Shown here: piece after piece, positions 26,708-35,190 of the stretch
Layout of the letters: every line of letters begins with the position of its first letter
Numbering within the stretch: position 1 is the stretch's first letter
NCBI RefSeq assembly: GCF_003143855.1
Contig: NZ_QFRK01000004.1
Location: forward strand, 62,001 to 126,000
DNA length: 64,000 bases
From: Streptomyces sp. NWU339
Lineage (GTDB): Bacteria > Actinomycetota > Actinomycetes > Streptomycetales > Streptomycetaceae
Direction of reading: 5' to 3'
Position numbers and translations under genes: made by a program
Notes under the pieces: generated by a model
Seen by the model: the letters and a program-made list of their open reading frames with translations, nothing else
What the model was told of the DNA's origin: nothing
Databases searched by the model: none

Positions 26708-28168
26708 TCACAGGGCGAGGCCGGTCAGCACCAGCACCCGCTCGTAGGTGTAGTCGTCCATCGCGAACTTCACGCCCTCGCGGCCCACACCGGACTGCTT
26801 CGCACCGCCGTACGGCATCTGGTCGGCACGGTAGGAGGGCACGTCGCCGACGACCACGCCGCCGACCTCCAGGGCGCGGTGGGCCCGGAAGGCGGCCTGC
26901 AGGTCGTGGGTGAACACCCCTGCCTGGAGGCCGTACTTGGAGTCGTTGACGGCGGCGAAGGCCGCGGCCTCGCCGTCCACCTTCTGCACGGTCAGGACGG
27001 GCCCGAAGACCTCCTCGCAGGAGATCGTCACATCGGCCGGGACGTCGGTGAGCACGGTCGGCGCGTAGGAGGCGCCGTCGCGCTTGCCCCCGGTGAGCAG
27101 GGTGGCACCGGCGTCGACGGCCTCCTGCACCCACGCCTCGACGCGCTCGGCGGCGGCCTGGCTGACCAGCGGGCCGACGTCGGTGGCGTCGTCGGCCGGG
27201 TCGCCGGTGACCTGGGCCTCCACGGCGGCGACGATGCGCGGCAGCAGCCGGTCGTAGACGGAGGCGTCCGCGATGACCCGCTGCACGGAGATGCAGGACT
27301 GGCCGCCCTGGTAGTTGGAGAAGGTCGCGATGCGGCTCGCCGCCCGGTCCAGGTCCTCGTCGCTCGCCCAGTCGGCGAGGACGACGGCCGCGCCGTTGCC
27401 GCCGAGCTCCAGGGTGCAGTGCTTGCGCGGCACCGAGTCCATGATCGCGTAGCCGACCTGCTCGGAACCGGTGAAGGAGATCACCGGCAGCCGCTCGTCC
27501 TGGACGAGGGCGGGCATACGGTCGTTGGGGACCGGGAGGATGCTCCAGGAACCGGCCGGCAGCTCGGTCTCGGCGAGCAGCTCACCGATGAGCAGTCCGG
27601 ACAGCGGGGTCGCCGGGGCGGGCTTGAGGACGATGGGGGTACCGGCGGCGACGGCCGGGGCGATCTTGTGGGCACACAGGTTCAGCGGGAAGTTGAACGG
27701 TGCGATGCCCAGCACGACGCCCTTGGGGAACCGCCGGGTGAGGGCGAGCCGCCCCTGGCCGCCGGCGTCGGTGTCGAGCCGCTGGGCCTCGCCGCCGTTG
27801 AACCGGCGGGCCTCCTCCGCGGCGAACCGGAACACGGACACGGCCCGGCCGACCTCGCCGCGCGCCCACTTGATCGGCTTGCCGTTCTCGGCGGAGATCA
27901 GCCGGGCGATCTCCTCGGTGCGCTCCACGAGCCGCCGACCGACGTGGTCGAGGGCGGCGGCGCGGACGTGGGCGGGGGTGGCGGCGAACTCGTCCCGTAC
28001 GGCGTACGCGGCGGCCACGGCCTCCTCGACCTGGGCGTCGGACGGCACGCTCACGGTGCCGACGACCCGGCCGTCCCACGGAGAGGTGACGTCGAAGGCA
28101 GCCTCGCCGGTGGCCTGACGGCCGGCGAGCCAGAAGGCGTGGGTGGCTGCCGATTCTTCCTTTGGCAT
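26708..28168 (-). CDS. NAD(P)-dependent aldehyde dehydrogenase
   Basis: A 486-residue ALDH that oxidises an aldehyde to an acid. The catalytic Cys292 is in GGQSCISVQR and the general base Glu254 in CTLELGGNG. The Rossmann segment IAPFNFPLNLCAHKIAPAVAAGTPIVLKP is complete. The QSCISVQR context resembles lactaldehyde or phosphonoacetaldehyde-type enzymes more than betaine-aldehyde ones, so the substrate is open; succinic or another semialdehyde is plausible given gabT nearby. ATG 28168 is taken, where homology begins; the frame extends to 28222. The PucR regulator gene lies 212 bp upstream on the same strand, and a strong terminator follows. Confidence 0.92.
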   Translation of the reverse strand: MPKEESAATHAFWLAGRQATGEAAFDVTSPWDGRVVGTVSVPSDAQVEEAVAAAYAVRDEFAATPAHVRAAALDHVGRRLVERTEEIARLISAENGKPIKWARGEVGRAVSVFRFAAEEARRFNGGEAQRLDTDAGGQGRLALTRRFPKGVVLGIAPFNFPLNLCAHKIAPAVAAGTPIVLKPAPATPLSGLLIGELLAETELPAGSWSILPVPNDRMPALVQDERLPVISFTGSEQVGYAIMDSVPRKHCTLELGGNGAAVVLADWASDEDLDRAASRIATFSNYQGGQSCISVQRVIADASVYDRLLPRIVAAVEAQVTGDPADDATDVGPLVSQAAAERVEAWVQEAVDAGATLLTGGKRDGASYAPTVLTDVPADVTISCEEVFGPVLTVQKVDGEAAAFAAVNDSKYGLQAGVFTHDLQAAFRAHRALEVGGVVVGDVPSYRADQMPYGGAKQSGVGREGVKFAMDDYTYERVLVLTGLAL

Positions 28169-28380
28169 GGCGAGTCCCGGCCCTTCCGCGTTGGGGGTGG
28201 TTGCTTGGCTTGCTGGATCCACGGTAGGGCCGGGGTGACAGCGGGTCGTTTGTCCGAGTCGTAGCAGTCGGCCGCCGACGCGCGCCGCTTTGGCAGATCG
28301 GTCCTCGGCATGCCCGCCGCACCCGGCACCGGCCCTGCCTCCCGGCCCGTCGTCGGTCGTCAGTCCTCAGCCGTCAGCCG

Positions 28381-30003
28381 TCAGTCGGGCGAGGTCGCCT
28401 TCAGGGCCAGCCACAGTTCCATGCGTACGTCCGGGTCGTCCAGGGAGCGGCCGAGGATCTCCTCGACGCGGCGCATGCGGTAACGCAGGGTGTGGCGGTG
28501 CACGCCGAGGTCGGCCGCCGCGGCGTCCCACTGCCCGTGCCGGGAGAGCCAGGCACGCACCGAGGCGACGAGGTCGCCGCGTCCGGTCGCGTCGTGTTCG
28601 TAGAGGGGCCGCAACAGCCCGTCGGCGAACGCCCGGACCGCGTCGTCGGCGAGCAGCGGCACCACGGACCCGGCGGCCATCTGCTCGTGCTCCACCAGCA
28701 CCCGCCCCCGACGCCGCGCCACCGACAGTGCCTGCCCGGCCTGCTTGTAGGCGGCGGACGCGGCGATGGGGCCGGCCGGCGCGGACAGGCCCACGACCAA
28801 CTCGTCCTCGTCGGCGCCGACCAGGGGCTCGTGGGCTCCCCCACCGCTCCGTACCGCTTCCAGGCCGGCCGCGTGATCGCAGCACGCGGCCACCGCCGCG
28901 CCGCCGTCGGCGGCCAGCACCACCAGCCGCTCCCGCTCCGGCACCACCAGGACCGCCTCGCCGGAGCGGGCGGCGGCCGATTCCACGGCCTCCGCCAGGG
29001 CACCGAGGGCGTCGCCGTTCGGGTCGCCCTGGGCACGGGCGGCGGGTGCCGCTCCCGTCTCGGCCACGATGATCCGGAAAGGCGCGTCCAGGAGGCCCCC
29101 GTACAGGTCTCCGGCCACCGCGCGGGCGTGGTCGGGCTCCCCGGCGAGCAGCATGCGCAGTACGGCGGCGCCGATCCGCTGTTCGGCCGCGCGCAGGGAG
29201 CCGGAGCGTTCCGTGGTCAGGGTGAGCAGCGCGACGGCGGAGTGGACGGCGTACCGCTGGGCGGTGCCGAGCGCGGCGGCCGTGCCCACGGCGAGCGCGG
29301 CCCGGGGGCGCCGGCCGGTGCCGAGGGAGTGCAGTTCGACCCGGTCGTCGATCTCCGGGTTCTCCGGCCCGGCCACCACCGACGAGGCGGGCGCGGGTCG
29401 CTCCCGCAGCCGCCGCACGTCTTCCGTGAGCCGTGCCGCGCGCCTGCCCGCCCACTCCGGTGCCGCGGCGACCACGGCGCCCGAGGCGTCGTACAGCGCG
29501 GTCCATCCCTCGACCTGGGAGGCGAGCGCGGTCAGCAGCCCCTCGGGTCCGCCGGCCAGCCCCTGCTTGGTCAGCTCCCGCTGGGCCGCGAACCCCGCGG
29601 TCACCGCGCGGTACTGGTCGGCGGCGATGGCGGCGGAGACGGCCTTGCTGATCGCGAGGAAGGGGGTGCGGCGCGGCACCTCCAGCAGCGGCAGCCCCTC
29701 CTTCCTCGCCGCGTCCACGAGCGCCTCGGGGATGTCCTCGTAGTGGACGCCGACGGCGAAGCCGAGCCCGACGACACCCGCCCCCACCAGGCGTTTCACA
29801 TAGCGGCGCATCGCCGCCGGATCCTCCGCGTCCAGCTTCAGGGCGGTGATCAGCAGCAGTTCCCCGCCCTCCATGTAGGGCACGGGGTCGGCCAGCTCAC
29901 TGGCATGCGCCCAGCGGACCGGCACATCGAGGCCGTCCTCGCCCGCACGCACGGTCAGCTTGAGCGTGGAGTGGTGGACGAGCGAAGCGAGCGTCGGGGG
30001 CAT
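28381..30003 (-). CDS. PucR family transcriptional regulator
   Basis: A 540-residue PucR-type activator. The N-terminal PucR sensing domain (about residues 5-125: TLKLTVRAGEDGLDVPVRWAHASELADPVPYMEGGELLLITALKL) is followed by a GGDEF-like central domain and the C-terminal HTH_30 domain (AAAADLGVHRHTLRYRMRRVEEILGRSLDDPDVRMELWLALKA). ATG 30003 has AAGG upstream and begins the conserved PPTLASLVHH; the frame upstream is not conserved-looking. PucR proteins in actinobacteria often control amine, GABA or purine catabolism. The flanking ALDH and the nearby gabT are likely targets. The 300-bp gap upstream (30004-30303) should hold its promoter, but I see no clear site there. Confidence 0.92.
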   Translation of the reverse strand: MPPTLASLVHHSTLKLTVRAGEDGLDVPVRWAHASELADPVPYMEGGELLLITALKLDAEDPAAMRRYVKRLVGAGVVGLGFAVGVHYEDIPEALVDAARKEGLPLLEVPRRTPFLAISKAVSAAIAADQYRAVTAGFAAQRELTKQGLAGGPEGLLTALASQVEGWTALYDASGAVVAAAPEWAGRRAARLTEDVRRLRERPAPASSVVAGPENPEIDDRVELHSLGTGRRPRAALAVGTAAALGTAQRYAVHSAVALLTLTTERSGSLRAAEQRIGAAVLRMLLAGEPDHARAVAGDLYGGLLDAPFRIIVAETGAAPAARAQGDPNGDALGALAEAVESAAARSGEAVLVVPERERLVVLAADGGAAVAACCDHAAGLEAVRSGGGAHEPLVGADEDELVVGLSAPAGPIAASAAYKQAGQALSVARRRGRVLVEHEQMAAGSVVPLLADDAVRAFADGLLRPLYEHDATGRGDLVASVRAWLSRHGQWDAAAADLGVHRHTLRYRMRRVEEILGRSLDDPDVRMELWLALKATSPD

Positions 30004-30303
30004 GGGGCCTTCAGGTCGGCGGAGATCGGCGGGTCCGGCGATCGGAGGAGCCGATATTCGGTGATCGGGCATGCGCGTGGTCGGGGCCGGGAGGGCTGAC
30101 GAGGCGGTTGACGCGGAGGAAGCAGATAACACGGGCATCAGGGCATCTGGTGAGCGTTGTGGATTTTTGGCCGCCGCGTATGAACGACCTATGTCGATTC
30201 TGCCCCACCGTACGGTCACGGCGTCACCGCATGCCGGGACGGTTCGCTCACCGACTCGCTCACTCCTGGCCCGCAGGACCGGGCTGCCCCGGGCAGCCCC
30301 GGC

Positions 30304-32451
30304 TCAGCCCCGCAGGTTCACCAGCAGCGGTGGCGCGTGCTCGCCCTTGACGTCGGTCAGGGAGAGCACCGCGTGCCCCGCCGGCATCGCGTGCGCCAGT
30401 TCGGACGCGGACCACCGCTCCCGTTCGACCTGTCGCACGGTGACGGCCCGCGCGGTCGGCGCCTTGCCGGTGATGGCCCGCCGCACCGCGTGCCAGGCCT
30501 TGCCCGCGGGGCTGTCCGCGATGATCTGCCGGTCGGTGACGTCCCGGGCCTCGGTCCACTCCTTGCCCCACACCTCGGCGAAGTCCTGCCCGTCCCACGG
30601 GGTGAGCCCGGCCAGCGCCATCCTGCACCCGACGGTCCCGAGCAGCGGTCCGCGCAGCGGCCTCGCCACGTCGTCCAGGGTGCGCAGGGTGAGCACCGCC
30701 CCGGCGTTGGCCGACCGCAGCCGCTGGATGCCGCGCACGGCCTCGGGGGTGATCACGCCGGTCGCGTCGTCCAGCACCAGGCAGGCGAACAGGGACCTGT
30801 CCTCCCGTACCGTCACGCTCGCCGTGAACTGCGCCAGCACCAGCCGCGCCAGCACCCGCGAGGCGTCGGCGTGGCCCCGCTCGGGCAGGTCGACACGGAT
30901 CCGCACCGGGTGGTCCAGCGCCTTGAGGCTGAACGGCCGGGACTGTCCGGCGGTGGCTGGGCTCTTGGCGGCCGTGCTTTTGAAAAACGTGGCGAAGGCC
31001 GGCCGGTCCAGCAGTGCCACCCGGTCGGCGAGGACCCCGCCCACATCGCCCGGGTGTGCCATCTGCCGTTCCCGGGCGTCGAGTTCGCGCAGCAGCGACT
31101 CCTGCCCCGTCTCCGTCAGGCCCTGGCGCAGCGCGGCCAGCGGGCCGGGCGAGCCGTCGAGCAGCCCGCGCAGTTCCGGAACGGAGGGGAAGCGGCCGTG
31201 CACCGCGTGGAAGGGGCCGAGGAGCTGGGCGAGGACGGTGGTGGCGCGCCGGCTGTCGCTGCCGGGGTGCGGGTCGGCCAGGTCACCGGCCAGCGCCTCG
31301 GCGAGTACCGCGGCGGCCTCGTCGGGGTCGGTGGTCCCGCCGTACAGGTCGAGGTCGTACTCGGAGTCGGGGTTGCCGATCCGCACCACGACGTCGTACG
31401 CGTCGGCCGGGCCGATTCCCGCTCCCGCGGCGCCGACGACGACCACGGCGGCCCGTCCGGCGAGCGCGTGCAGGCACAGCGATTCGGCGAGCGGCCGGAC
31501 GACACCGCCGGTCTTGCCGGAGCCGGCCGGTCCGACCGCGAGCAGGGAGGTGCCGAGCAGTTCGGGGCCGAGCGCGAGGCCGGCGCCCCGGTAGGCGTAC
31601 GGGTTGCGGACGTCGTCGGCGGCGGTGCCGATCCGCACCTGCCCGGTGACCAGGTCGTGCCGGGCCTGCCGGACGGGCAGGTCGCGCGCGCCGGACGGGT
31701 GCGGGCAGGCGGCGGCGCCGTGGTTGAGTACCGCGCTCGTGAAGGTGGCGAGGGGGTGCCGGCCGGTGCGTACGCCCTGCCAGGCGCGGGCGATGCGGGC
31801 GTGGTCGACGTCCCGCATCAGCCCCGCGCGCGCGTCGGCGGCGAGCCGCTCCGCGGCGTCCGCCGCGCCCGCGGCACGCAGGGCGGGCCAGGTGGCGGGG
31901 TCGGCCTCGGGAGCGGGTGGGCGCCCGCTCTCCGGGGGTGTGCGGCGCCATGCGGGCGGTCCGTAGCGGCGCCAGACCTCGCCCCAGCGGCCGAGCCGCC
32001 CCACGCCGATCATGAGGGCGCCCGCGATCAGCAGGTAGTAGGCGTAGACGACCACGACGGCGCCGAAGCTGTGGGGTTCGGCCCAGGAGTCGGGGATCAT
32101 CGCGTAGAGCGGCAGCAGCCACCAGCCGCCGAGGTACCCGTTCCACAGCAGCGACCAGATCAGCCAGCCCACGAGGAACGCGATCAGGGCCCCGCTCAGC
32201 AGCTGCCGCCCCGGGATCCGCTCCGGTTCCTCCTCCGGGCGCGGCCGGTGTCCGAACCGCCACACCCCGGGCGCCGCCTCCGGGCGGGGCGTGCGCAGCC
32301 AGGTCAGGAACGCCGACCCGTCCGGCAGTGGCGGCATGCCCGGCGCCCTGGCCGGCCTCGGGGGCACCGAGGGCACCTCCGGTGGCCCCGCAGGGCGTGG
32401 CACGGGGTTCGCATGCGTGCTCCGAGCGTCCTGCGTCCCGTCGCTGTCCAT
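30304..32451 (-). CDS. Membrane-anchored TraG/HerA-like P-loop ATPase
   Basis: A 715-residue protein of unknown role. A Pro-rich N-terminus is followed by two membrane helices (LLSGALIAFLVGWLIWSLLW and FGAVVVVYAYYLLIAGALMIGVG). An ATPase domain then shows Walker A VGPAGSGKTGG, where the spacing and LGPELLGTSLLAVGPAGSGKT recall TraG/TraD/FtsK-HerA pumps, and a possible Walker B LFACLVLDDATGV. A C-terminal sensor-like region LRTLDDVARPLRGPLLGTVGCRMAL completes it. No relaxase, type IV secretion or conjugation gene is near. ATG 32451 is preferred (AAGGGCG upstream); GTG 32484 is possible. It is divergent from gabT. I recall similar genes beside gabT in other streptomycetes, which would make it chromosomal rather than mobile. 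Confidence 0.8.
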   Translation of the reverse strand: MDSDGTQDARSTHANPVPRPAGPPEVPSVPPRPARAPGMPPLPDGSAFLTWLRTPRPEAAPGVWRFGHRPRPEEEPERIPGRQLLSGALIAFLVGWLIWSLLWNGYLGGWWLLPLYAMIPDSWAEPHSFGAVVVVYAYYLLIAGALMIGVGRLGRWGEVWRRYGPPAWRRTPPESGRPPAPEADPATWPALRAAGAADAAERLAADARAGLMRDVDHARIARAWQGVRTGRHPLATFTSAVLNHGAAACPHPSGARDLPVRQARHDLVTGQVRIGTAADDVRNPYAYRGAGLALGPELLGTSLLAVGPAGSGKTGGVVRPLAESLCLHALAGRAAVVVVGAAGAGIGPADAYDVVVRIGNPDSEYDLDLYGGTTDPDEAAAVLAEALAGDLADPHPGSDSRRATTVLAQLLGPFHAVHGRFPSVPELRGLLDGSPGPLAALRQGLTETGQESLLRELDARERQMAHPGDVGGVLADRVALLDRPAFATFFKSTAAKSPATAGQSRPFSLKALDHPVRIRVDLPERGHADASRVLARLVLAQFTASVTVREDRSLFACLVLDDATGVITPEAVRGIQRLRSANAGAVLTLRTLDDVARPLRGPLLGTVGCRMALAGLTPWDGQDFAEVWGKEWTEARDVTDRQIIADSPAGKAWHAVRRAITGKAPTARAVTVRQVERERWSASELAHAMPAGHAVLSLTDVKGEHAPPLLVNLRG

Positions 32452-32600
32452 CGCCCTTGCCCCCTGACCAGCCGCGCCGTTCACCGTCAGCGAGTCAATC
32501 TAACGCCCCGGCAGGACGAGTCCACCGTTCACCCGGTCGGGTCGCGCCACGGTGGAGGGCCGGCCGCACCGAGCCCCCGCCGTGTCCCGCGCCGCCGCTA

Positions 32601-32615
32601 TGTCCACCACGGACA
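32601..32615. promoter_or_regulatory. Inverted repeat TGTCC-N5-GGACA before gabT
   Basis: TGTCCACCACGGACA is a 5-5-5 inverted repeat in the 272-bp divergent region between the membrane ATPase gene and gabT, 109 bp before the gabT start. It may be an operator for either gene, but no second copy was found. Confidence 0.35.
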
Positions 32616-32723
32616 ATCCGGCCCCCGGAACAACGCCCACATGGAGCATGCCCAGCTCCTCCTCCCCGTCCTAGCCTGCGAGAAAAGAAACCACATGTCC
32701 GTTGCACCCCCCAGGAGCCCCGC

Positions 32724-34058
32724 ATGACCGCACTTCCGCAGGAGCGCCGCGTCGTCACCGCCATCCCCGGCCCGAAGTCGCAGGAGCTGCAGGCCCGTCG
32801 TACCGCCGCGGTCGCGCAGGGCGTGGGCTCGGTGCTGCCCGTGTTCGCCGCACGGGCGGACGGCGGGATCATCGAGGACGTCGACGGCAACCGGCTGATC
32901 GACTTCGGCTCGGGCATCGCGGTGACCTCCGTCGGCGCCTCCGCCGAGGCCGTCGTCCGCCGTGCCTCCGCCCAGCTCGCCGACTTCACGCACACGTGCT
33001 TCATGGTCACGCCGTACGAGGGGTACGTGGCCGTGGCCGAGGCGCTCGCCGAGCTGACGCCCGGCGACCACGCCAAGAAGTCGGCGCTGTTCAACAGCGG
33101 TGCTGAGGCCGTCGAGAACGCCGTCAAGATCGCGCGTGCCTACACCAAGCGTCAGGCGGTCGTGGTCTTCGACCACGGCTACCACGGCCGCACCAACCTC
33201 ACCATGGCACTGACCTCGAAGAACATGCCGTACAAGCACGGCTTCGGCCCGTTCGCCCCCGAGGTGTACCGCGTCCCGGTGGCCTACGGCTACCGCTGGC
33301 CGACCGGCGCCGAGAACGCGGGTCCGGAGGCCGCCGCGCAGGCGATCGACCAGATCTCCAAGCAGGTCGGCGCGGACAACGTGGCCGCGATCATCATCGA
33401 GCCGGTGCTCGGCGAGGGCGGCTTCATCGAGCCGGCGAAGGGCTTCCTGCCCGCGATCAGCAAGTTCGCCCAGGACAACGGCATCGTTTTCGTGGCGGAC
33501 GAGATCCAGTCCGGCTTCTGCCGCACCGGCCAGTGGTTCGCCTGCGAGGACGAGGGCATCGTCCCGGACCTGATCACCACGGCGAAGGGCATCGCCGGCG
33601 GCCTCCCGCTGGCCGCCGTCACCGGCCGCGCCGAGATCATGGACGCCGCGCACTCGGGCGGCCTCGGCGGCACCTACGGCGGCAACCCGGTGGCCTGCGC
33701 GGGCGCGCTCGGCTCCATCGAGACGATGAAGGAGCTGGACCTCAACGCCAAGGCGAAGAACATCGAGGCGATCATGAAGGCCCGCCTCACCGCCATGGCC
33801 GAGAAGTTCGACATCATCGGCGACGTCCGCGGCCGCGGCGCGATGATCGCCATCGAGCTGGTCAAGGACCGTACGACCAAGGAGCCGAACCCGGAGGCGA
33901 CCGCCGCCCTTGCCAAGGCCTGCCACGCCGAGGGCCTGCTGGTCCTGACCTGTGGCACCTACGGCAACGTGCTGCGCTTCCTGCCGCCGCTGGTCATCGG
34001 CGAGGACCTGCTGAACGAGGGCCTGAACATCATCGAGCAGGCGTTCGCACGCGTCTGA
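32724..34058 (+). CDS. gabT: 4-aminobutyrate--2-oxoglutarate transaminase
   Basis: A 444-residue PLP-dependent class-III aminotransferase that moves the amino group of GABA to 2-oxoglutarate, giving succinic semialdehyde and glutamate. Seen are the phosphate-binding FNSGAEAVENAVKIAR, HGYHGRTNLTMALTSK, the PLP aspartate in FVADEIQSGFCRTG, the Schiff-base Lys288 in TTAKGIAGG, and LGGTYGGNPVACAGALGSIE, all close to known GabT proteins. CAGGAG lies at the correct distance from ATG 32724; the much longer open frame upstream has no support. It would take GABA formed by the polyamine genes that follow. A GC-rich hairpin at 34100-34131 ends the unit. Confidence 0.95.
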   Translation: MTALPQERRVVTAIPGPKSQELQARRTAAVAQGVGSVLPVFAARADGGIIEDVDGNRLIDFGSGIAVTSVGASAEAVVRRASAQLADFTHTCFMVTPYEGYVAVAEALAELTPGDHAKKSALFNSGAEAVENAVKIARAYTKRQAVVVFDHGYHGRTNLTMALTSKNMPYKHGFGPFAPEVYRVPVAYGYRWPTGAENAGPEAAAQAIDQISKQVGADNVAAIIIEPVLGEGGFIEPAKGFLPAISKFAQDNGIVFVADEIQSGFCRTGQWFACEDEGIVPDLITTAKGIAGGLPLAAVTGRAEIMDAAHSGGLGGTYGGNPVACAGALGSIETMKELDLNAKAKNIEAIMKARLTAMAEKFDIIGDVRGRGAMIAIELVKDRTTKEPNPEATAALAKACHAEGLLVLTCGTYGNVLRFLPPLVIGEDLLNEGLNIIEQAFARV

Positions 34059-34099
34059 TCAGGCGTTCGCGCACATCCGGACCGCCGCAGGAGCGGGTG

Positions 34100-34131
34100 G
34101 GCCGCCCCGGATTCCCCCCACCGGGGCGGCC
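34100..34131 (+). terminator. Hairpin terminator after gabT
   Basis: GGCCGCCCCGG (34100-34110) pairs perfectly with CCGGGGCGGCC (34121-34131) across a ten-base loop, 41 bp after the gabT stop. Confidence 0.75.
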
Positions 34132-34437
34132 GGCGGCAGAGCGTGTGAAGAACGTGTGCGGGGTGGATGGCAGGTGCCCGTTGGCCCTGTCGCGGGCCCA
34201 CCCCCTGCCGTAGGTTCTACCGAGATGAGAGACACACCCGCTCACAGGGGACTGTGAACGGTTCGGGCCGAGGCCTCCCCAGCTTCGACCTGGTCGTGCC
34301 CTCGCGCACACAACCGGAACCTCCGGATTCCGGGTCTCCTCACCGATCGGACGGTCGCCCGCCCCAAACCCCCCGGGGCGCGCGACGTTCCGGTCCGGAC
34401 GGCCGCCCGCGCCTCACGGACGGCGGGCCGTTCCACG

Positions 34438-34472
34438 AAGGGCCAGTGCTCACCCCCCCTGCACTGGCCCTT
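34438..34472 (+). terminator. Second hairpin before the PAP2 gene
   Basis: AAGGGCCAGTG (34438-34448) pairs perfectly with CACTGGCCCTT (34462-34472). It lies late in the 475-bp gap (34059-34533) between gabT and the PAP2 phosphatase gene. I see no gene in that gap; a GAGATGAGAGACACACCC stretch near 34222 is not followed by a convincing reading frame. Confidence 0.55.
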
Positions 34473-34533
34473 CGGCCTGTCACGACACACCGTCCTTCGG
34501 CCCGTACCGGCCCCGCCTGCGAAGCTGTGCACC

Positions 34534-35184
34534 ATGCTGCTGCTCGGACCGCCCGTTCTCCTCTTCGCGCTGATCACCTGGCAGATCGTCGTCGACGGCC
34601 CCCTGGTGGGCCTGGACGAGCGGCTGAGCGGGGCCCTCGTGCATCCGGACCGGGCCTCCGAGGTGCTCGCCGACCTCGGCAACGTCGAGGTGGCCGTGCC
34701 CGCCCTGGTGATCGCCCTGGGGTACGCCGCGTGGCACGGGCGTGCCGCGGGTACGGACCGCTGGTGGCTGGCACCCTCCGCCGGAGGCGTGGCGATGGTC
34801 CTGGTGCCGGTGCTCGTCGTGCCCCTGAAGGCGTGGACCGACCGCCCCGGCACCCCGGCCGTGCCCCCGGCGGTCGGCTACTACCCCTCCGGACACACCG
34901 TCACCGCGGTCGTGGCGTACGGCGCGGCGGCCCTGCTCCTCCTTCCGCTGCTGCGCTCGGCGGCGGTCCGTCGCGCGCTCGTGCTGCTCTGTGCCGCCCT
35001 CGTCGCCGCCGTCTCCTTCGGTCTGGTGCGCCGGGGCTACCACTGGCCGCTGGACGTGGCGGCCGGCTGGTGCCTGGGCGCGGTCCTGCTGATCTGCCTG
35101 TCACTGCTGGTCGGCCGTCCGGTCGGCGGGGACAGCCGGCCGCGGTCCGCCGGAGTTCCCGACGCCGGACCCGGCTCCCGCTGA
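34534..35184 (+). CDS. PAP2 superfamily membrane phosphatase
   Basis: A 216-residue integral membrane phosphatase of the PAP2 type, likely dephosphorylating a lipid phosphate or pyrophosphate on the outer face. The three family motifs are present: KAWTDRPG, YYPSGHTVT and RRGYHWPLDVAAG, holding the catalytic histidines. Five or six hydrophobic helices are visible (LLLGPPVLLFALITWQIVV, VAVPALVIALGYAAW, GVAMVLVPVLVVPL, AALLLLPLLR, ALVLLCAALVAAVSF, WCLGAVLLICLSLLVG). No strong ribosome binding site precedes the ATG. It is convergent with the PuuB-like oxidase gene, with only 6 bp between them. Confidence 0.9.
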   Translation: MLLLGPPVLLFALITWQIVVDGPLVGLDERLSGALVHPDRASEVLADLGNVEVAVPALVIALGYAAWHGRAAGTDRWWLAPSAGGVAMVLVPVLVVPLKAWTDRPGTPAVPPAVGYYPSGHTVTAVVAYGAAALLLLPLLRSAAVRRALVLLCAALVAAVSFGLVRRGYHWPLDVAAGWCLGAVLLICLSLLVGRPVGGDSRPRSAGVPDAGPGSR

Positions 35185-35190
35185 GGGGCC

